In this document: positions 34,320 through 47,020 of the stretch, piece by piece | How the letters are laid out: every line of letters starts with the position of its first letter | How positions within the stretch are numbered: position 1 is the first letter of the stretch | Assembly: GCA_033807695.1 (NCBI GenBank) | Contig: CM066303.1 | Span: 868,001-932,000, forward strand | Direction: 5' to 3' | DNA from: Daedaleopsis sinensis | Taxonomy: Eukaryota > Basidiomycota > Agaricomycetes > Polyporales > Polyporaceae | Length of the DNA stretch: 64,000 nucleotides | Translations under genes and position numbers: made by a program | Notes under the pieces: model-generated | What the model saw: only the letters and a program-made list of their open reading frames with translations | What the model was told of the DNA's origin: nothing | Databases searched by the model: none

Positions 34320-34864
34320 TCGATATGGAAGGAATAAGATGTACAACACTCGACTGGTTCTCCTGCCTCATCAACCTCAGATGCGTTTCTACCGCTCGCG
34401 GTACTTCTCCTCGTCGATCACGGTTGGGTTGCCCATTGCGGCTGTTCCCCGAACACATCATCACTTCGGGTTTCGTGCCTAAGCATGCTAAGTTCGACGA
34501 TCACTTCTAAATGCTCCTTGCGTCGACGCGGTGATTCCTTGTGAACTCATCAGGAGTCGCATTCGCGCACGAATTGAGCGAGGGCAGATGAAGTACTTAC
34601 AAGGAACAATCTCGGACCATGTCAACACCAAATGACATCTTCGTACCGGCGCATATAGTCTACAGTTAGCAGAACAGAGGCTCGGCGATGTTAAACGGGG
34701 TTGTTGGACGTTGAGCGCACCGATGAGACGTCCGGAGACGTTGGAGCCGTGGGCAACGTCTTCCCGGCGTCCGACTTGTGGGCCAATCGCAATTTGATCC
34801 TCAACCACCACCATCGCAGACACCGTCTGCGACAGCGCACAACCCTTCCACCTCGCTCTATTTT
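34320..34864. other. Spacer between ARPC5 and the F-box/WD40 gene
   Basis: A short minus-strand frame near 34430-34380 (MGNPTVIDEEKYRER) ends quickly and has no partner exon that I could find. Otherwise it looks like promoter sequence of the downstream gene, with a CACC-rich leader from about 34800. Confidence 0.4.
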
Positions 34865-37800
34865 ATGCCCAGTAGGCCCATCGAAGTTCACCCCAAGAAA
34901 GAAAGCAAGCACAAACCAGCTCACCCGCCCACCAACAACACTCGCCAACATGGACACCCGCACAACGCTGCAAGCGGAACAGCAGACGTCTTGCTCAGCA
35001 TCCCATCCGAATCACTCACCCACGTCACGTCTTTCCTTGACCCTCCAGACCTTCTCGCCGTCGCGCGAACGTGCAAGCAGCTCCATGCCCACGTAGCCGA
35101 CGACAACACCTGGCGGAGGGCATACGTTTACCAGTACCTCGGTATAACCCCGGAGAGCGATCTGCGCGATGACAGGGGCGACAAGACTCTCATGTTGAGG
35201 AGAGAGGAGAGCTCTTGGAGGAGAGAATTCGTTTTGCGATACAATTTGCGACGGTACGTCATGACATTCTCGGGAAATGGGGGAAGATCTTGGTCGTGGG
35301 TGCGCGTGCGCGGAGTTCATACATGGCGCTGCGGACTCGCCTTGCTTTCTGCAACGAGGTCGGCTATGCTGCCACGCGTCCGAGCTCCCTCACGTCCGTC
35401 GTTGTTTGGAACATTCTCAGTGTCTCCTCGGACACCGACTGTCGCGTGGCGCCCCACAAACACTTTTGCTCGTCGTTGCTGATGGTCGGTCATCACTGAC
35501 GTTAAGTTGGCGATGAGAGGCTTCGAGATGAGCTCGTCGTGCTGTGTCCGTGATAAATGGGTGTCACGCGGCCGCCATGTGGCAAGTCGTAGACCCTACC
35601 GCATCTGCCGCAGCCTGTTATCCGTCACGAAGTCCGCGTTGTACTCACTACTTATTCTTGATAGACGATGGAAATACGCCCGTAATCCGACGATTACACA
35701 TATCCCGCATCACTCAGCCGTCTCTGCGATGCATCTCATGCCGCACACCACGCTTCTAGCGGCATCCTTGCAGTACGGCGTGGTCTCGAGGTCGTACCCA
35801 CTGTCTGGCAAGATCCTGCGTGGCTTCCTTGATGCCTCGGGTACCCTCAACGGCCTAGGGATCGGGAACCCAAACGCGGAGTTCTCGCCTCATGTGTCGT
35901 CAATCACCCTAGCATCCGAAGGAGGTACGGCGAAGATTCTGTGGGGGTTTCGCAACGGCGAGGTCGCCGTTACCACCGCCGTACGTGCTATGGATCATAG
36001 CAGGATGTCTGCCTCACGGCTGGTCAGATGCCGCCTTGAAGAATGTCATGAGGGCGCTATCGAAGCAGTCTCGTGGGTCTCTGGAGCTGAAGGATGCGTT
36101 CTCTTCGTGAGCGGCGGCGCTGACGGTCGGGTCAAGCTCTGGGAGGCCAAGACTACTCTGAACCTCCTGTGGACCTCCGACAGAGGGCATTCGCTTACTC
36201 CCGACCCGTGCGTCAAAGTCGCGATGGACCTCCAGCAAGGGGTCGTCGCAGCCGGCCTTCGTAGTGGCAATATTCTGGTCTGGACTGGGTTTGGTGTGCT
36301 TGCTAGCGGTAGTTCAGCACTAGAGCCGCACGAAATACGTATTCCGCCGCCTATCGCCCCTCCAGCTGTTACAGATGCTGCACCGCACGCTAGCACTCCG
36401 CTGGACTTGACGGTTTTATGTATCGCTCCACGGCAACAGCATTTATCCCTCCTGGTAGCTTACTCCTCGACTCCTCGCTTCCACCGTCTCGCATGGAACG
36501 CCCATTCCGGTGTCTTTGAACACACCGTTTTTGGAGAAGTGGACACTGGCGCCATCCAAGCGTTGTTCCCCGTGTGGGCCTCGAGGCCCGACGAGGACGA
36601 TTTCATCATTGCAGGCGATCAGCTCGGCAACGTCTCTGTTTACGCTTGGAACGCCACGCCCTCCCCGCCTCCGATCCTCACGGCATCCTCTACAGTCGGT
36701 ACCGCGCCCATCCGAGCCGTCCGACGGTTCGCAGCACACGAGGACGGCGCCGTGACTGCGCTCGCGTGGAACTCCGCCGTGCTAGTGACTGGTTCTTCGC
36801 GCGGAACGATCAAGGCCTGGGACGCCCTTACGTTCACGCCCCTCCGTGCGTTTCCATCGCCCTCCACGAGACCGGTAGCCGGTGCAGATTGGGATGGTGT
36901 CGGGCAGGTGCTCCTCGAACGCGATGCCTTGATAGTCGCTGTCGGCAACAGAGTGCTAGCTTGGAAGGCCGGGCCGGCGGGGCGATCAGCCGGTCGTGGC
37001 AAGGGCAAGAGCGTGCGCACTGTGAGCGGACGCAACAGCAATGGCGTCGCAAAATGGCAGCGTGAGTCTCTTCTGGCGTCGTGCTTCCGTCAATGACGGT
37101 GGTCGTTGACATGATTACGCATTTTCTCTAGGCCAAATCGAAATGTATCGCGATATCGCCGACTCCAAGCGCGAGGTCGAGGAGGAACAGGGCCGCACCC
37201 GGCAGACATTTGGACGGGAAAAGGAGCAGCTCTCGACCCTCGCCCATCTCGGGCTGAGCGAGGTCGAGGCGGTCGAGTACGTTCTGATGCTGAGCCGCGA
37301 CGAGGAGGAAGCCCGGCGGTCTTCCGCCGCGGAGCGTCGTGGCTTCGGGGAGGAGGGGGTGTTCCTGGCCGACTTCGACGACGTGCCGACCCCCATGGCA
37401 ACGCCAGGAAGCATGTTCGACGCAGAGCCGACCACGTTCGCACCCACCAGGACGACATTGTCTTCGGCGCACTCATCGCCGAGTTCGGGTAGCTACACGA
37501 GCGCAAGCGGCATTCATGGCGGGCGTTCCTTCGCGCGCACAGTCCCCTCTTCATCAAACCACAAGGTACAGGTGTCCCCTCGTGTCGAACCCGAACCCGT
37601 GGAAGCGGGCTTCAGCACGAGCCCGGTGCCAAGCAGGAGCGTGTCGGTGAGCTCGAGCGGCGGCACGGGCATCCCTCCTGTGCTCGGCGACACAGACCAT
37701 TTCCCAGCTGTCGTCAGCCGCACGCCGTCTTCGGCATCCACGTCCACGTCCTTGTCCTTGTCGGCCGCGGGGGGGAGCGGGAGGGGCTCTGTCTCAGCCT

Positions 37801-38072
37801 CAGTCCCAGGCAGCCCGCAGTCGTTCAGGAGCACGAGTGCGTGGAGCGCGCCCCTGCGCTCCCTGCACTCTTCTGATGCGCCCTCGCCGTCCAGGGTCGG
37901 GGGCGGGCGCGCAGCTGCTGCGTCCCCGTCGCAGAGCCCGGCACGTCCTCTGCAGTCCGCGCGGCGTCCGGCAGAGGCGTCGCGGTCGGCATCGTATGAC
38001 GAAGACGAGGCCTTGCGGTTCGCTATAGAGTTGAGCCTGGCCGAGGCGCGTAGTCGCGGCGAAGCGGTGTGA
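34865..38072 (+). CDS. F-box / WD40-like / UIM protein
   Basis: Exons 34865-35253, 35665-37061 and 37132-38072; 908 residues. An F-box lies at about residues 43-88 (LLSIPSESLTHVTSFLDPPDLLAVARTCKQL, WRRAY). A beta-propeller-like middle follows from PTITHIPHHSAVSAMHLMP, with WD-type repeats such as GGADGRVKLWEA, GNILVWTG and GSSRGTIKAWDAL. After the third exon starts there is a coiled, charged segment (RDIADSKREVEEEQG), a UBA-like stretch (LAHLGLSEVEAVEYVLML), a Ser-rich linker and a C-terminal ubiquitin-interacting motif (DEDEALRFAIELSLAEA). F-box proteins bring substrates to SCF ubiquitin ligases, and the UIM binds ubiquitin, so the protein probably handles ubiquitinated cargo. The first intron would be 411 nt, far longer than others in the window. 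Confidence 0.82.
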
Positions 38073-41000
38073 ACGCCCGATCGGTCGTCTCCAGACAAAA
38101 GCAAAAGTCGCAAGTGCGTGGTTTGTCCATCTACTCGCGTACGTTTGGGGAACCTGATCTTGAACGTTGGGTCGTGCAGGAATAGACGCGTTGCGTTTCG
38201 CAGGCGATGGATGAACGCACGCACATCCTTAGAGGTTTCGGCTTGTTCCTTCGCGCTAGTACGTATGCACCATGACTCTTTCTCCCTCTATTTTTCTCTT
38301 CGTATGTTCCGCTATGCTCTAGGACCGACTAGGACTGGACAATATATCCCCTATTACTCTCTATTTCCTCTGCCCCCTTGTGTTCTCGGTTCGACGGATA
38401 CCGCAAGACAGTTATTGTATCGGCCGTCCTGGACAGCAACGTTTCCATAGAAGCACTACCGCTCAACAACTACGGCGAAGCGAAACATCCTTGCAGCCTC
38501 AAAAGCAAATGTCGAGTCTCGACTGTCGAGGACACCGGTGATATCAGACAAGGACGTACCTTTCCTCTACAGTGGTCACCAGGTGGTCACTTCCAATAGG
38601 CCGACGTGCATAACGGAACGCCTCAGGCACACTCATTCTGCGGCTTGCGTCGCCTCTTCACTTAGCGTCGATACCGCCAGGCAGGTCTGCGATCATTGGT
38701 AAGTAGTCGCCGTGTTTCATGTTTGCAATATTCACGTACAGGTGCGTCTATCCCAAGCATAAGGTGACTATCGAAATCTATCGATTGCGTCTGCATAAGC
38801 GTAATGACTGACTCGCGTCCATTTTTCCACGTTAGCGGGCCTGAGGCCTGAGGCCTGAGGACCTCTGAGGACCCGCAAACACCTCCGATCGCAATCGTTT
38901 ACTTCCTTCCGCTCGCGCTCCGGATGCCACGGCCAAATACCTCCACGCTCACGCTCCAAGACACACGGTGACCTAGGGCGACCGCGGCGGCTATGTGAGG
39001 TTTTCTATCCACTGACTGATTTATTACGGTCAGCCGTGAGCTAGCGCCCTTGACGTATTTGCCGATCATCCTGACCATGCTCACTGCTCCGTCCGCTGGC
39101 TCATCTGTTCTGCACCGTAGCGCGGCCCGTTTTGAGCGGTTGCAGCGGTCACAACGGCACAATCACAACATGCTTTCGTGTTACGCTTCGTCAGCAACAG
39201 GCCGCGCAGTACCGCACTTCGAGCTATGTCCAAGCAAGGAAGGCTCAAACATCCTAGGGATGACTCAGCTGCCCACCTAGTTTCCGTGCCTTGCGCGAAG
39301 CATACCGCAACGGCGTGTGGTCGTGATAGTTCAGGCTGAACAGCACTAGTGCTTAGATAGGTCAGTGTCCCATCGATTGTCAAGATATCAAATCCTAGTC
39401 ATCATCTACCTCGAACTATTACTCACAGCTTACTCTCCAGCAGAGTAACCTGTGCGGTCTTCGAGTGCCCCTCAAAAATATCTGGGTGTGGTGCATACCA
39501 ACACCGATCTTCGGAGGCACCAATGTGTTTCGTGTGTCGAGCTCGAAGATTAATGACGCTGCGCTTACCACTAGGCGACCGCTCGTTTGCTTCCTGTAGG
39601 CTGGAGGTATCGTGGCTCCAAAACTCGAAGATGAAGATGCTGGTGATAACGACATACTCTCACGACATATGACCGGCTCCGGATCGTTGCAGTCCTCTTC
39701 ACAGTCTATGCTCGTTGAAGCTAGCTTTCAAGGATAGCATTCGCATTTCGCGAACCGGAACGCTGAACCCAAGTTTCCCAATCCGGCCATCCAGACCTGT
39801 CTGGGCGTTAGACTAAGTATGAGGTACGACTCGATGCTTGATCGGAGTGCCCAACGTTGCTGAGTGCATGCACAGGGCAATCCTCTGCCGTTCCTAGTGC
39901 CTCGGGAAGGGTCAGAAAACCAAGGTTAGCGGCTTTCCATTTCTGAACGGGTTTAATTGAACATATTCTATGCTATCGTTGTTTCCGAGCTGCCTCGTTG
40001 CACCGACGGAGCTGACTCAGCAGTTAGGCCTGTGGGCTCAGAAGCACTGAGGCCTACTGAGGCCCGTGGAGGCTGCTTTGTCTCACGGTGGTACCATTGT
40101 TATGCTTCTGGTGAGTGGCGGATTTGTGTGTACGTCCGCGTGGAAGACGGATAACATAATGCCTGACGTCGCCGTCACTGCCGACGACTTCTGGCTGAGC
40201 GTGTGGTCGCTCTACTCGCACTTGTCTGAATAGACATCATCTGAAGAATGCCGGGATGGCGAAATTCGCGACTGCGGTGTTCTCGTCTTATGATAAAACC
40301 GAGATGCGAGACTGTTGACATCATTCTACTAGACTCGGTGGCTGATCAGCCTCCGTCACCAGAGGAAGCCCGGGGCGGACATGCGGCTCCCAAACCCCGG
40401 ATGTTCGCATGCCGCCCAGAACCTCCTGGCTTGCGAGAAAGCTTGCGCCCTCCGATTGGCTAGCGCGTGGACCCACAATGTTATCGATTGATGCAATCGC
40501 AATCCGGCAAGGCTTCAACACCAACGTATGTATGTAGTTCCTCTCGTCTGATGGATAGAAAATAATGTTCTACTCCCTTTTATCAAGGCCGAAGAAATGC
40601 AGGGCAAATATCGGAAGAAATCACGTTTGTCTGTAGCACGAGGAGGGCTGACCGATAACTAGTGACTATCTGAAATTATAGCAGGCTTCGGAAAGACGAC
40701 CCGCGACTCCGGATGGCGCAACGCTTCAGGGTTACGTTCCTTGCGCTCATAGCATTACTACAAGCCCCTCCGCCCGACGAAATACCTGGTCCGCACTAGC
40801 GGATGCTTGTAGCCCGTGCGTGTCTAGGTCCGTCGACTCAGGGCGCCAAGTAGTTGTCACTTGACTGAAACGCGGTCGAGATCGATGGAGATAGTGGATG
40901 ATCTTAGCGAAATTAGCCGAATCGTGTCCCTTCGCGCCCCGCCAAGGACTGAAGGAGTCGACTATGTGGTCACGGCGACTGCACAACGTTTTCTTTGCCT

Positions 41001-41525
41001 CACCAAGGCCAGCCAGCAGGGAGCGGCAAATCCAGTCCACGTCGGCATGTGCAGCAAAGTCAGATCGTGTAGGCCGAAGCCGATCACAATGCGGCATCGG
41101 ATACTACATAGCGACGCACGTCGCGCGCCTTACGGTGGGCATGCGAATATTTGGTACGTGACAGTACGTATATGTCCCTAGACCTAGCGGTATTCGGGCA
41201 TTCATTCACAATTTCTTGGATTAGGTGCTGATAGGAAACACTCCCTGTCCGCCGCGAGGCACTGCTCCTGGACCAGCGAGGGCAGGTAAGTAGTGGATCT
41301 GGATGTGGCTACTTGGCATTTCGGGCGTAGATGAGAGAGCCGAAAGATCTATACCGCGGATGGTCCGCACGCCCCGATATATCGTTACCTCTCGTGGAGA
41401 ACAGAGCTTCGCGCACACCCAAAGCCGCCAGGGAAAAGTACAAATAGCTGCGGTCCAGGGTCGCAAAAACAACAGTCTGTCGATCAACTTCATCCCCTCC
41501 CCCTTCTCCATTCCTCCGGGTCCTC
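38073..41525. other. 3.4-kb gene-poor region before the terpene synthase
   Basis: No gene recognised on either strand. It contains a small tandem array of the CCTGAGG unit (38840-38860) and scattered CTGAGGCC motifs near 40030-40070. Open frames at 40248-40463 and 40747-41181 are short and without domains. The last 100 bases are CT-rich and lead into the terpene synthase; a weak TACAAATA at about 41438 could be its TATA element. Confidence 0.45.
38840..38860 (+). repeat. CCTGAGG tandem repeat
   Basis: Two overlapping copies of CCTGAGGCCTGAG (38840-38852 and 38847-38859), followed by related CTGAGGACC units. The same 13-mer is found at 709-721, 24700-24712 (reverse complement) and 61721-61733. 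Confidence 0.6.
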
Positions 41526-43304
41526 ATGAGCGTCGAACAACTCCGTCCATTCCCCTCCCACTTCCGTCTCAAGGACCTCACCGCGATCTCCTCGCCCGTT
41601 TTTGAGTTCAAGCTCAACCCTCACCAGGAGGAGGCAGCACGGGCTACGAACGAGTGGTTCGACAGGTACGTCGTCGCTGTTCCCTAATCTCGCGAGCTCG
41701 ACGTCATGTTGATACTAATCGGGTTAGGCGGAATGTGTATCATGGCTTAAAGAAGAAGAAGTTCCTGTCCCATCGCTTCGATGCTTACGCCGGGATGAGT
41801 TTCCCGGATGCCGACGTCGTGCATCTGGAGACTTGTATAGCGTTCTTCCTGTGGGCGTTCTCGGTAAGCGATCATCGCATTGATCTCCGCGAGCTCTCTG
41901 TCGTTGACCGCGAAGCATCGCATCCATGGTCCATTTCTCACCCATAGTTTGACGACTTATCCGACGAGGGAGCCCTCCAATCGAAGCCCGATGCCGTCCA
42001 GGTAGGCGTCGACATCTCCATGGAGGTGCTAAGGAATCCGGATGCGCCTCCGCCGAGCTTCCCATACGCTGCTATGCTTCACGAGTAAGCTGTTAATTCA
42101 TCGTATCACTACGCTCTCCTGTGTTACTCATGTCACTTGTGTAGTATCTGGAGGCGTTTCCGATCTACCGCAAGTCCAGGAGCATGCAACAGGTGAGGAT
42201 CTTGCTCGCTCTGCAAGTACCTGGACTCTGAAACGTGTCTCAACTTGAGGTTCTTCCGCGCTGTCGAGAGCTGGATGAACTCGCAGGTAGAACAAGCGAG
42301 GAACCGTGCGACTGACGAAATCCCTTCCGTCGAAGATTTCATCGTCCTCCGCCGGCGAACTATCGGCGGTCCGATCGTGGAAGGTAAGCATGTGTAACAA
42401 TCATGCGCATCTGCCTTCGTACTCATTATCCCATAGCGATGGTCGAGTATTCTCTGGATTTGAAGATTCCGGAGTACGTATGGGATCATCCGATCCTACA
42501 AGAAATGTCAAAGGCGGTCATTGACATCATGACTTGGCCTAACGTTCGTCCTATTCTTCTATGTCTGTTTGATGCATACTGACAAGCTATCTCTCCGACA
42601 GGATCTGTGTTCGTTCAACGTACGACCCGTCTAACCTCTTCCGTCTCCGTTTGCTAACTTCTTCTATAGAAAGAGCAAGCCGACGGCGACTTCCAGAACC
42701 TCGTGTTCTGCATCATGATCGAGCGTGACTGTGATCTACAGACGGCTGTCGACGTCCTCACCGAGATGCAAGCACAGCGCGTCGCCGATTACGTCCGATA
42801 CAAGGCACAGCTGCCCAGCTTCGGACCTGAAGTTGACGCCGAGCTCGCGCGATACAACACGGCGATCGAGCAGTATACTCAGGGCACAGTTGTTTGGTAC
42901 TACCAAAGCCCCCGTGAGTCGGATTGGGATCTGCCCGTTGTGTGTCTCCTCTGACATTGTTTGTCTGATTCTGTTCCTCAGGCTACTTCCGAGGGCAAGA
43001 CGTCCTCTTCAAGCCAGACGTCGTCGTGCCCGTGTACGAACGTACCACGCCGGCGGCCGACCAGCCTGGGCCTCCGCCATCAAAAGGCGCCATCGCCGCC
43101 CGTCCATCCCTGCCCGAGTCCTCCGCGCCGCAGAGCAAGCCTGTAAAAACGCTGCCCAGCTGGCCTCACGTATTCATCCAGTACCGCTCCCGGGTATCTT
43201 TGTTGCTCATGTCTTCGGTTGCATGCCTGCTATACGTCAGCTACGTCAGCTTTCCCGCACTGCCTCCGCTCAGCCCACGCCTGGCAGTCGCGCACCGCGT
43301 CTGA
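41526..43304 (+). CDS. Sesquiterpene synthase (class I terpene cyclase), intact
   Basis: Nine exons: 41526-41665, 41728-41863, 41948-42084, 42145-42192, 42250-42383, 42437-42543, 42602-42619, 42670-42913, 42982-43304; 428 residues with every junction in frame. Metal-binding motifs are both present: DDLSDE at residues 94-99 and the NSE-type NDLCSFNKE at 234-242, with the Arg-Tyr pair at 322-323 (SPRYF). Family blocks include ISSPVFEFKLNPH, LSHRFDAYAGMSFPDADV, WMNSQVEQARNR and EVDAELARY. The enzyme cyclises farnesyl diphosphate into a sesquiterpene; the product cannot be told from sequence. Exon 7 has only 18 nt. The C-terminal 60 residues include a hydrophobic stretch (LLLMSSVACLLYVSYV); alternative splicing at about 43193 would replace it by a basic tail ending at 43324. 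A pseudogene copy lies at 22.7-24.2 kb. Confidence 0.9.
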
Positions 43305-44063
43305 AGGCCACGCGCCGTTCCTAGCCTATCCCTCTATTCCCAACCGGCTTCTCATCTCCTTCCAGCACCTTACGGCGCCGTGTGCTAGCGCGTCAGGCGT
43401 TACGCCGCGCCCTTTGGCCACGCACATACCACGCCCCATGGTCACGCGACGCGCGTTTGATGCTTGATGCTAGACGCGAAGCGTCTGGCAGTGCGTCGCG
43501 AAGACTCACGCCTATGTATCGCATGACGAACCATGCCCGCACGAACTCTCTACGCTGTTGTACGCTTGTGTGCAATTGTACGATACCCATACCGCCCCCG
43601 CCCCCGTGTTCACTGTACAATCCCGCACTCGCATGTTCGAGTAGAGTCCTACCCCGTCCTCCCCAACTTGGTCAACATCGCTAGGCTCCTCGCATCCCTC
43701 GCTGCCCATCCGTCCTGTTGTTGTATCATTCTCAGCTTACTCCACACCCTCTGCTTTTAGTGCTCTAGCTATCTAGCTCTCGATGACCTATGACCCGCAA
43801 CGTCCGTACGTGTCCGTAACGAATATAATGTCTCCTATACTTGTTCAGAATCTTGCGTGCAATCCTGTGCAGTGTATGTCCATGGTTCATTACATTCACG
43901 TACGCATACTTTCGAAGAAAGCAAAGGTCGTAAATGCATTGGATTGTATGAATTATCATCGCGCATAAGGATCATCGATCAATGTCCAGCGGAGATGAGT
44001 CCGTCCAGCAAGGACATAGCGTACATACACTAAATTACAGTGCAGTCAAGGTACATTGGAAAC
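43305..44063. other. Spacer between terpene synthase and NTF2-like gene
   Basis: I see no gene. The open frames are short and show no domain. Confidence 0.45.
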
Positions 44064-44724
44064 TTAAGCAGAAGCGGAGGTGGGAGGTTGGATGGGGGGG
44101 ATAGTGATCCTGTTCGGCTCGTCAGTGAACACCTCGGACAGGGTGGAGACACGGCGGCCATCGAACGCTCCGCCGTGTCCAACCTGGTGGTGGTGCAGCG
44201 ATGGATCCTGAATGACACTATAGCGCATCTGTCAGCAACGAGTTCAGTCTTCACAGAAGCACGAAGTGACGTACACAACGTTCATGGAAGAGTTGACGGT
44301 GCTGGACTCGCGCTGCGCCAAGACGAAGAGCCGGCCAAACACGACCGCCTTGAAGAAGACTCCGACGGTACCAGTCTACAATATCAGATTGATCATATGA
44401 GTACCATTGTCCGGTATGATCGCCTGGCGGTCACGGCTAGATGACACTCACCCCAATCGCGCTCAGATCCTTGCTATCGGTCGGAACGGACACGACGCCG
44501 TTGAAAGTGACCTCGGCGCCCACGTCGCCGGTGATTTCGCCCTGGACCATCTTCTTGTACTCGTCGCGGGAAAGCGACTTGCCATTCACCTTGATCGTCG
44601 CGTGCTGCGCGACGAACGCATCGAACGCGGTCGAGAAGTCTTCTGCGGTCTTCGCGCTGTAGAGCGCGGTGATGCGCTGCTGGACCCACGTCGGGAGGTC
44701 GGGGAGGACGATGTTGGAGGACAT
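44064..44724 (-). CDS. Small protein, possible NTF2/SnoaL-like fold
   Basis: Exons 44724-44452, 44375-44277 and 44228-44064; 178 residues, all junctions phase 0. The order WVQQRITALYSAKTAEDFSTAFDAFVAQHATIKVNGKSLSRDEYKKMV, then GAEVTFNGVVSVP, then TGTVGVFFKAVVFGR and a final strand RYSVIQDPSL resembles the helix-then-curved-sheet plan of NTF2-like proteins, which often bind small molecules or other proteins. The C-terminus is Pro/Ser-rich. A TATAAAA box lies at about 44855-44861, some 130 bases upstream. The second donor has two choices (GTGTAC or GTACGT); the first keeps the better frame. The function is unknown. Confidence 0.65.
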
Positions 44725-46392
44725 GCTGGTCAAGGTGTGTATGCGGGTGCTGGGGTGGCGGGGTGCTAGACGAAGGGGAGGAGAAGACAAGTTCTGGAGA
44801 CGGGTGGGTGCAACAGTGAGGGTTCTATGAGGCCTGAGAGCGAGGAGTGCAGCCCTTTTATACGCCGTCTGCATTACATACAAGCTGTACGTGGCGAGTC
44901 GGCCGATGTGGAGGGTTCGCTTCGTCCCTGTGCGAGCCTCTAGTCCTCTGACCCCTTAGTAGTGGTTCTCTCTAGCCGGTGCCTCCGCGCGAGAACTGGC
45001 CGGTTTGCTTCCGGGAGTGATTCATTGCGCTGACGAGGCAGTTGCGAGCCCGCCGACCGGGGCGCTGTCGAGGCGTCTCGTAGACAATCGCGTCCATGAA
45101 ACAGTTCCGGGAGACAGGATGGTGGAGGCTTTGACAGCATCAGTGCGCCCTGAGGTCACCTTGCAGTCTAATTCGGCGGCGTCGCTTGGTGATATGTTGA
45201 CGCAGCTAAGGCTATGCACCTTGACAGGGGCGTTCAACACGTATTCTTCAGGCCTGCTGGGAGGATGCTGCTGCTATCCGGGGACGAAGTCACAGGTCAG
45301 AACGTCCGGCAAGTCGGAGAGAAAGAGTTGAGACGTAAACCACCCACCAAGTCCAAAAATAGTTCAGGAATGGAAAGGTAAGCCTAGCAAAGCACGGTCT
45401 CACGGAACATAGAACTCACTGATGACGTCCAATCTACCCGTATAACATGTACGCGCGACAGCTCCGGGGTCTAGAGTCAATGCATATCCTTCTCTTGATC
45501 ATTCGGTGAGGTGAATGCTCCGGGAAACATCTTCTCTTCCCAGCGGTTGTAGAGCACAGTGGAAGATCGAAGACTGTTCGTCGCTTGCGAGCGCTATATA
45601 GAAGACTTATTGAGTCCGTGTCGCGGGTTCGAGGACGCCAACGGCGCTGTCTGCCATTGCAAATGTGCTGCGTTCTGTGTCCTGTCATCCTCCACTTGTT
45701 TCACGGCTGTGCCTTGACCGCCTGCTATACATACTAGCCAAAGCCGTCTAGTCCGGCTATATGTAGAACTCAGAGCGCGGAGGGGGCTGCTCACGGGATC
45801 GCAGCGACTTTCGGCCCGTCGGTGTCCAGCTCGATGCAGGCCGCTCGATGTTGAACAATTCGACAAGATGGCATGCCGCAAGGTCATCTGTCAAGAAAGT
45901 GCATCAGAGACCTTAGAGTGCTGTTAAATGATCATCGAAAAACCGCACCTGTCATTATGCTCTAGGCGATTGCTTCAGCCTGATTTCTAGTGCCTTCAAG
46001 TTTGAAACTTTCGTTGATAGTGAAGGAGTTTCGAGCATGGAGGTCGCCAGTGTGGAGCTTACTAATTTCGGGAGTTAAAGCATCATAGCAAGCTCTGCCG
46101 TCTCGTTGCTGCGAGGGTGGAGAGGGATGTTAGGGCGGCAGGCAAGTGCAATATAGATGTAGATGAGGGAACAGAGAGCTTCATCCGACCAGATCCGGTG
46201 TGACTGTCGTAACTGCCCGTCGTGAACGAGTGACATAACGCGTCTGTCACAACCGACTCGGACCATGCCGCGTCGGACTCGATTGTCACAGTACGACGGT
46301 GTGTACAACAATAACGTGTGTCATATTCGGGGATGTGATATAGTGGTCAACGCATATGATTTGCTGAGTAGCCTCAAGCAACATCACTCAGC
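44725..46392. other. Gene-poor spacer with an orphan BTB promoter half-element
   Basis: No gene recognised. A partial BTB promoter element (GTGACATAACGCGT, 46230-46243) lies downstream of reductase relic D, where a BTB gene would be expected by analogy with copies A and C; none is present. Confidence 0.45.
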
Positions 46393-47020
46393 ATCATGAG
46401 GACGCACCACCAGCTTGCTTCCGCTGACCTGATCCTTGCTCAGCGCTCTAGGCCTCATCGCGGCCAGCCCACCTGTTAGGAGCTCGTACTGCGTAGGCCG
46501 CTTGCTCAAACGAAATGCCGTACGAGACCTGGCCATGGGATGTGAGCACATTCTGTCACGGTCAACGACACAGCGGAACCGCTCACCTTCGCAGCAACAG
46601 AGGCGTGGGAAATGGCGTACTGCTGGAAGGTCCCGTTGAAGAAGTTCGCATTCTCGTCGTACCAGCCCTGGTACGTGCTGCGCCCGCCGTACAGTCAGCT
46701 CTTCTGTCGCAACTCATATACCCGCTCGTGGCAGAGTTAGACAGGCTTACATGCGGTCGCCCTTCTTGAACTCCGTCACGTCGCTGCCGATGTTCTCGAC
46801 TGCGCCTGCAGCGTCGAATCCGAGAGTGATCGGGTACGCGTCCGGGTACATTCCCCACGCGGGGAGCTTCCAGTCTGCGGGGTTCAAGGTAGCTGCTTCA
46901 ACTCTGACGAGGCATCTCGCGGGACCCGGGGACGCATGTCGGGATGGTCTTGACCGATTAGTCCAGCCCACGAGGGGCGGCAAGAGATAGGGCCTTGTGT
47001 GCAGTATTGGGGTAGGACAT
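46393..47020 (-). pseudogene. Reductase relic D with large internal deletion
   Basis: On the minus strand from 47020: a start resembling THKALSLAAP, then TAA and a frame change, RVEAATLNPADWKLPAWGM, GFDAAGAVENIGSDVTEFKKGDRM, GWYDENANFFNGTFQQYAISHASVAAK. The gene then jumps directly to the C-terminal block QYELLTGGLAAMRP and KDQVSGSKLVV, losing about 180 residues including the nucleotide-binding motif. It is more diverged than copies A-C, and thus an older duplicate. The donor after AAK reads GTGAGC and confirms the intron position used for the other copies. Confidence 0.75.

Noticed and set aside
37514..38224. Minus-strand open frame opposite the Ser-rich linker of the F-box/WD40/UIM protein
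   Set aside because: It is a mirror of a Ser-rich coding segment and lacks any domain.
42084..42145. Possible frame error in the intact terpene synthase reading EYLEAFPIYRK
   Set aside because: Splicing GA|GT to AG|T gives HDIWRRFRSTASPGACNR, the expected family sequence, so the gene is intact.
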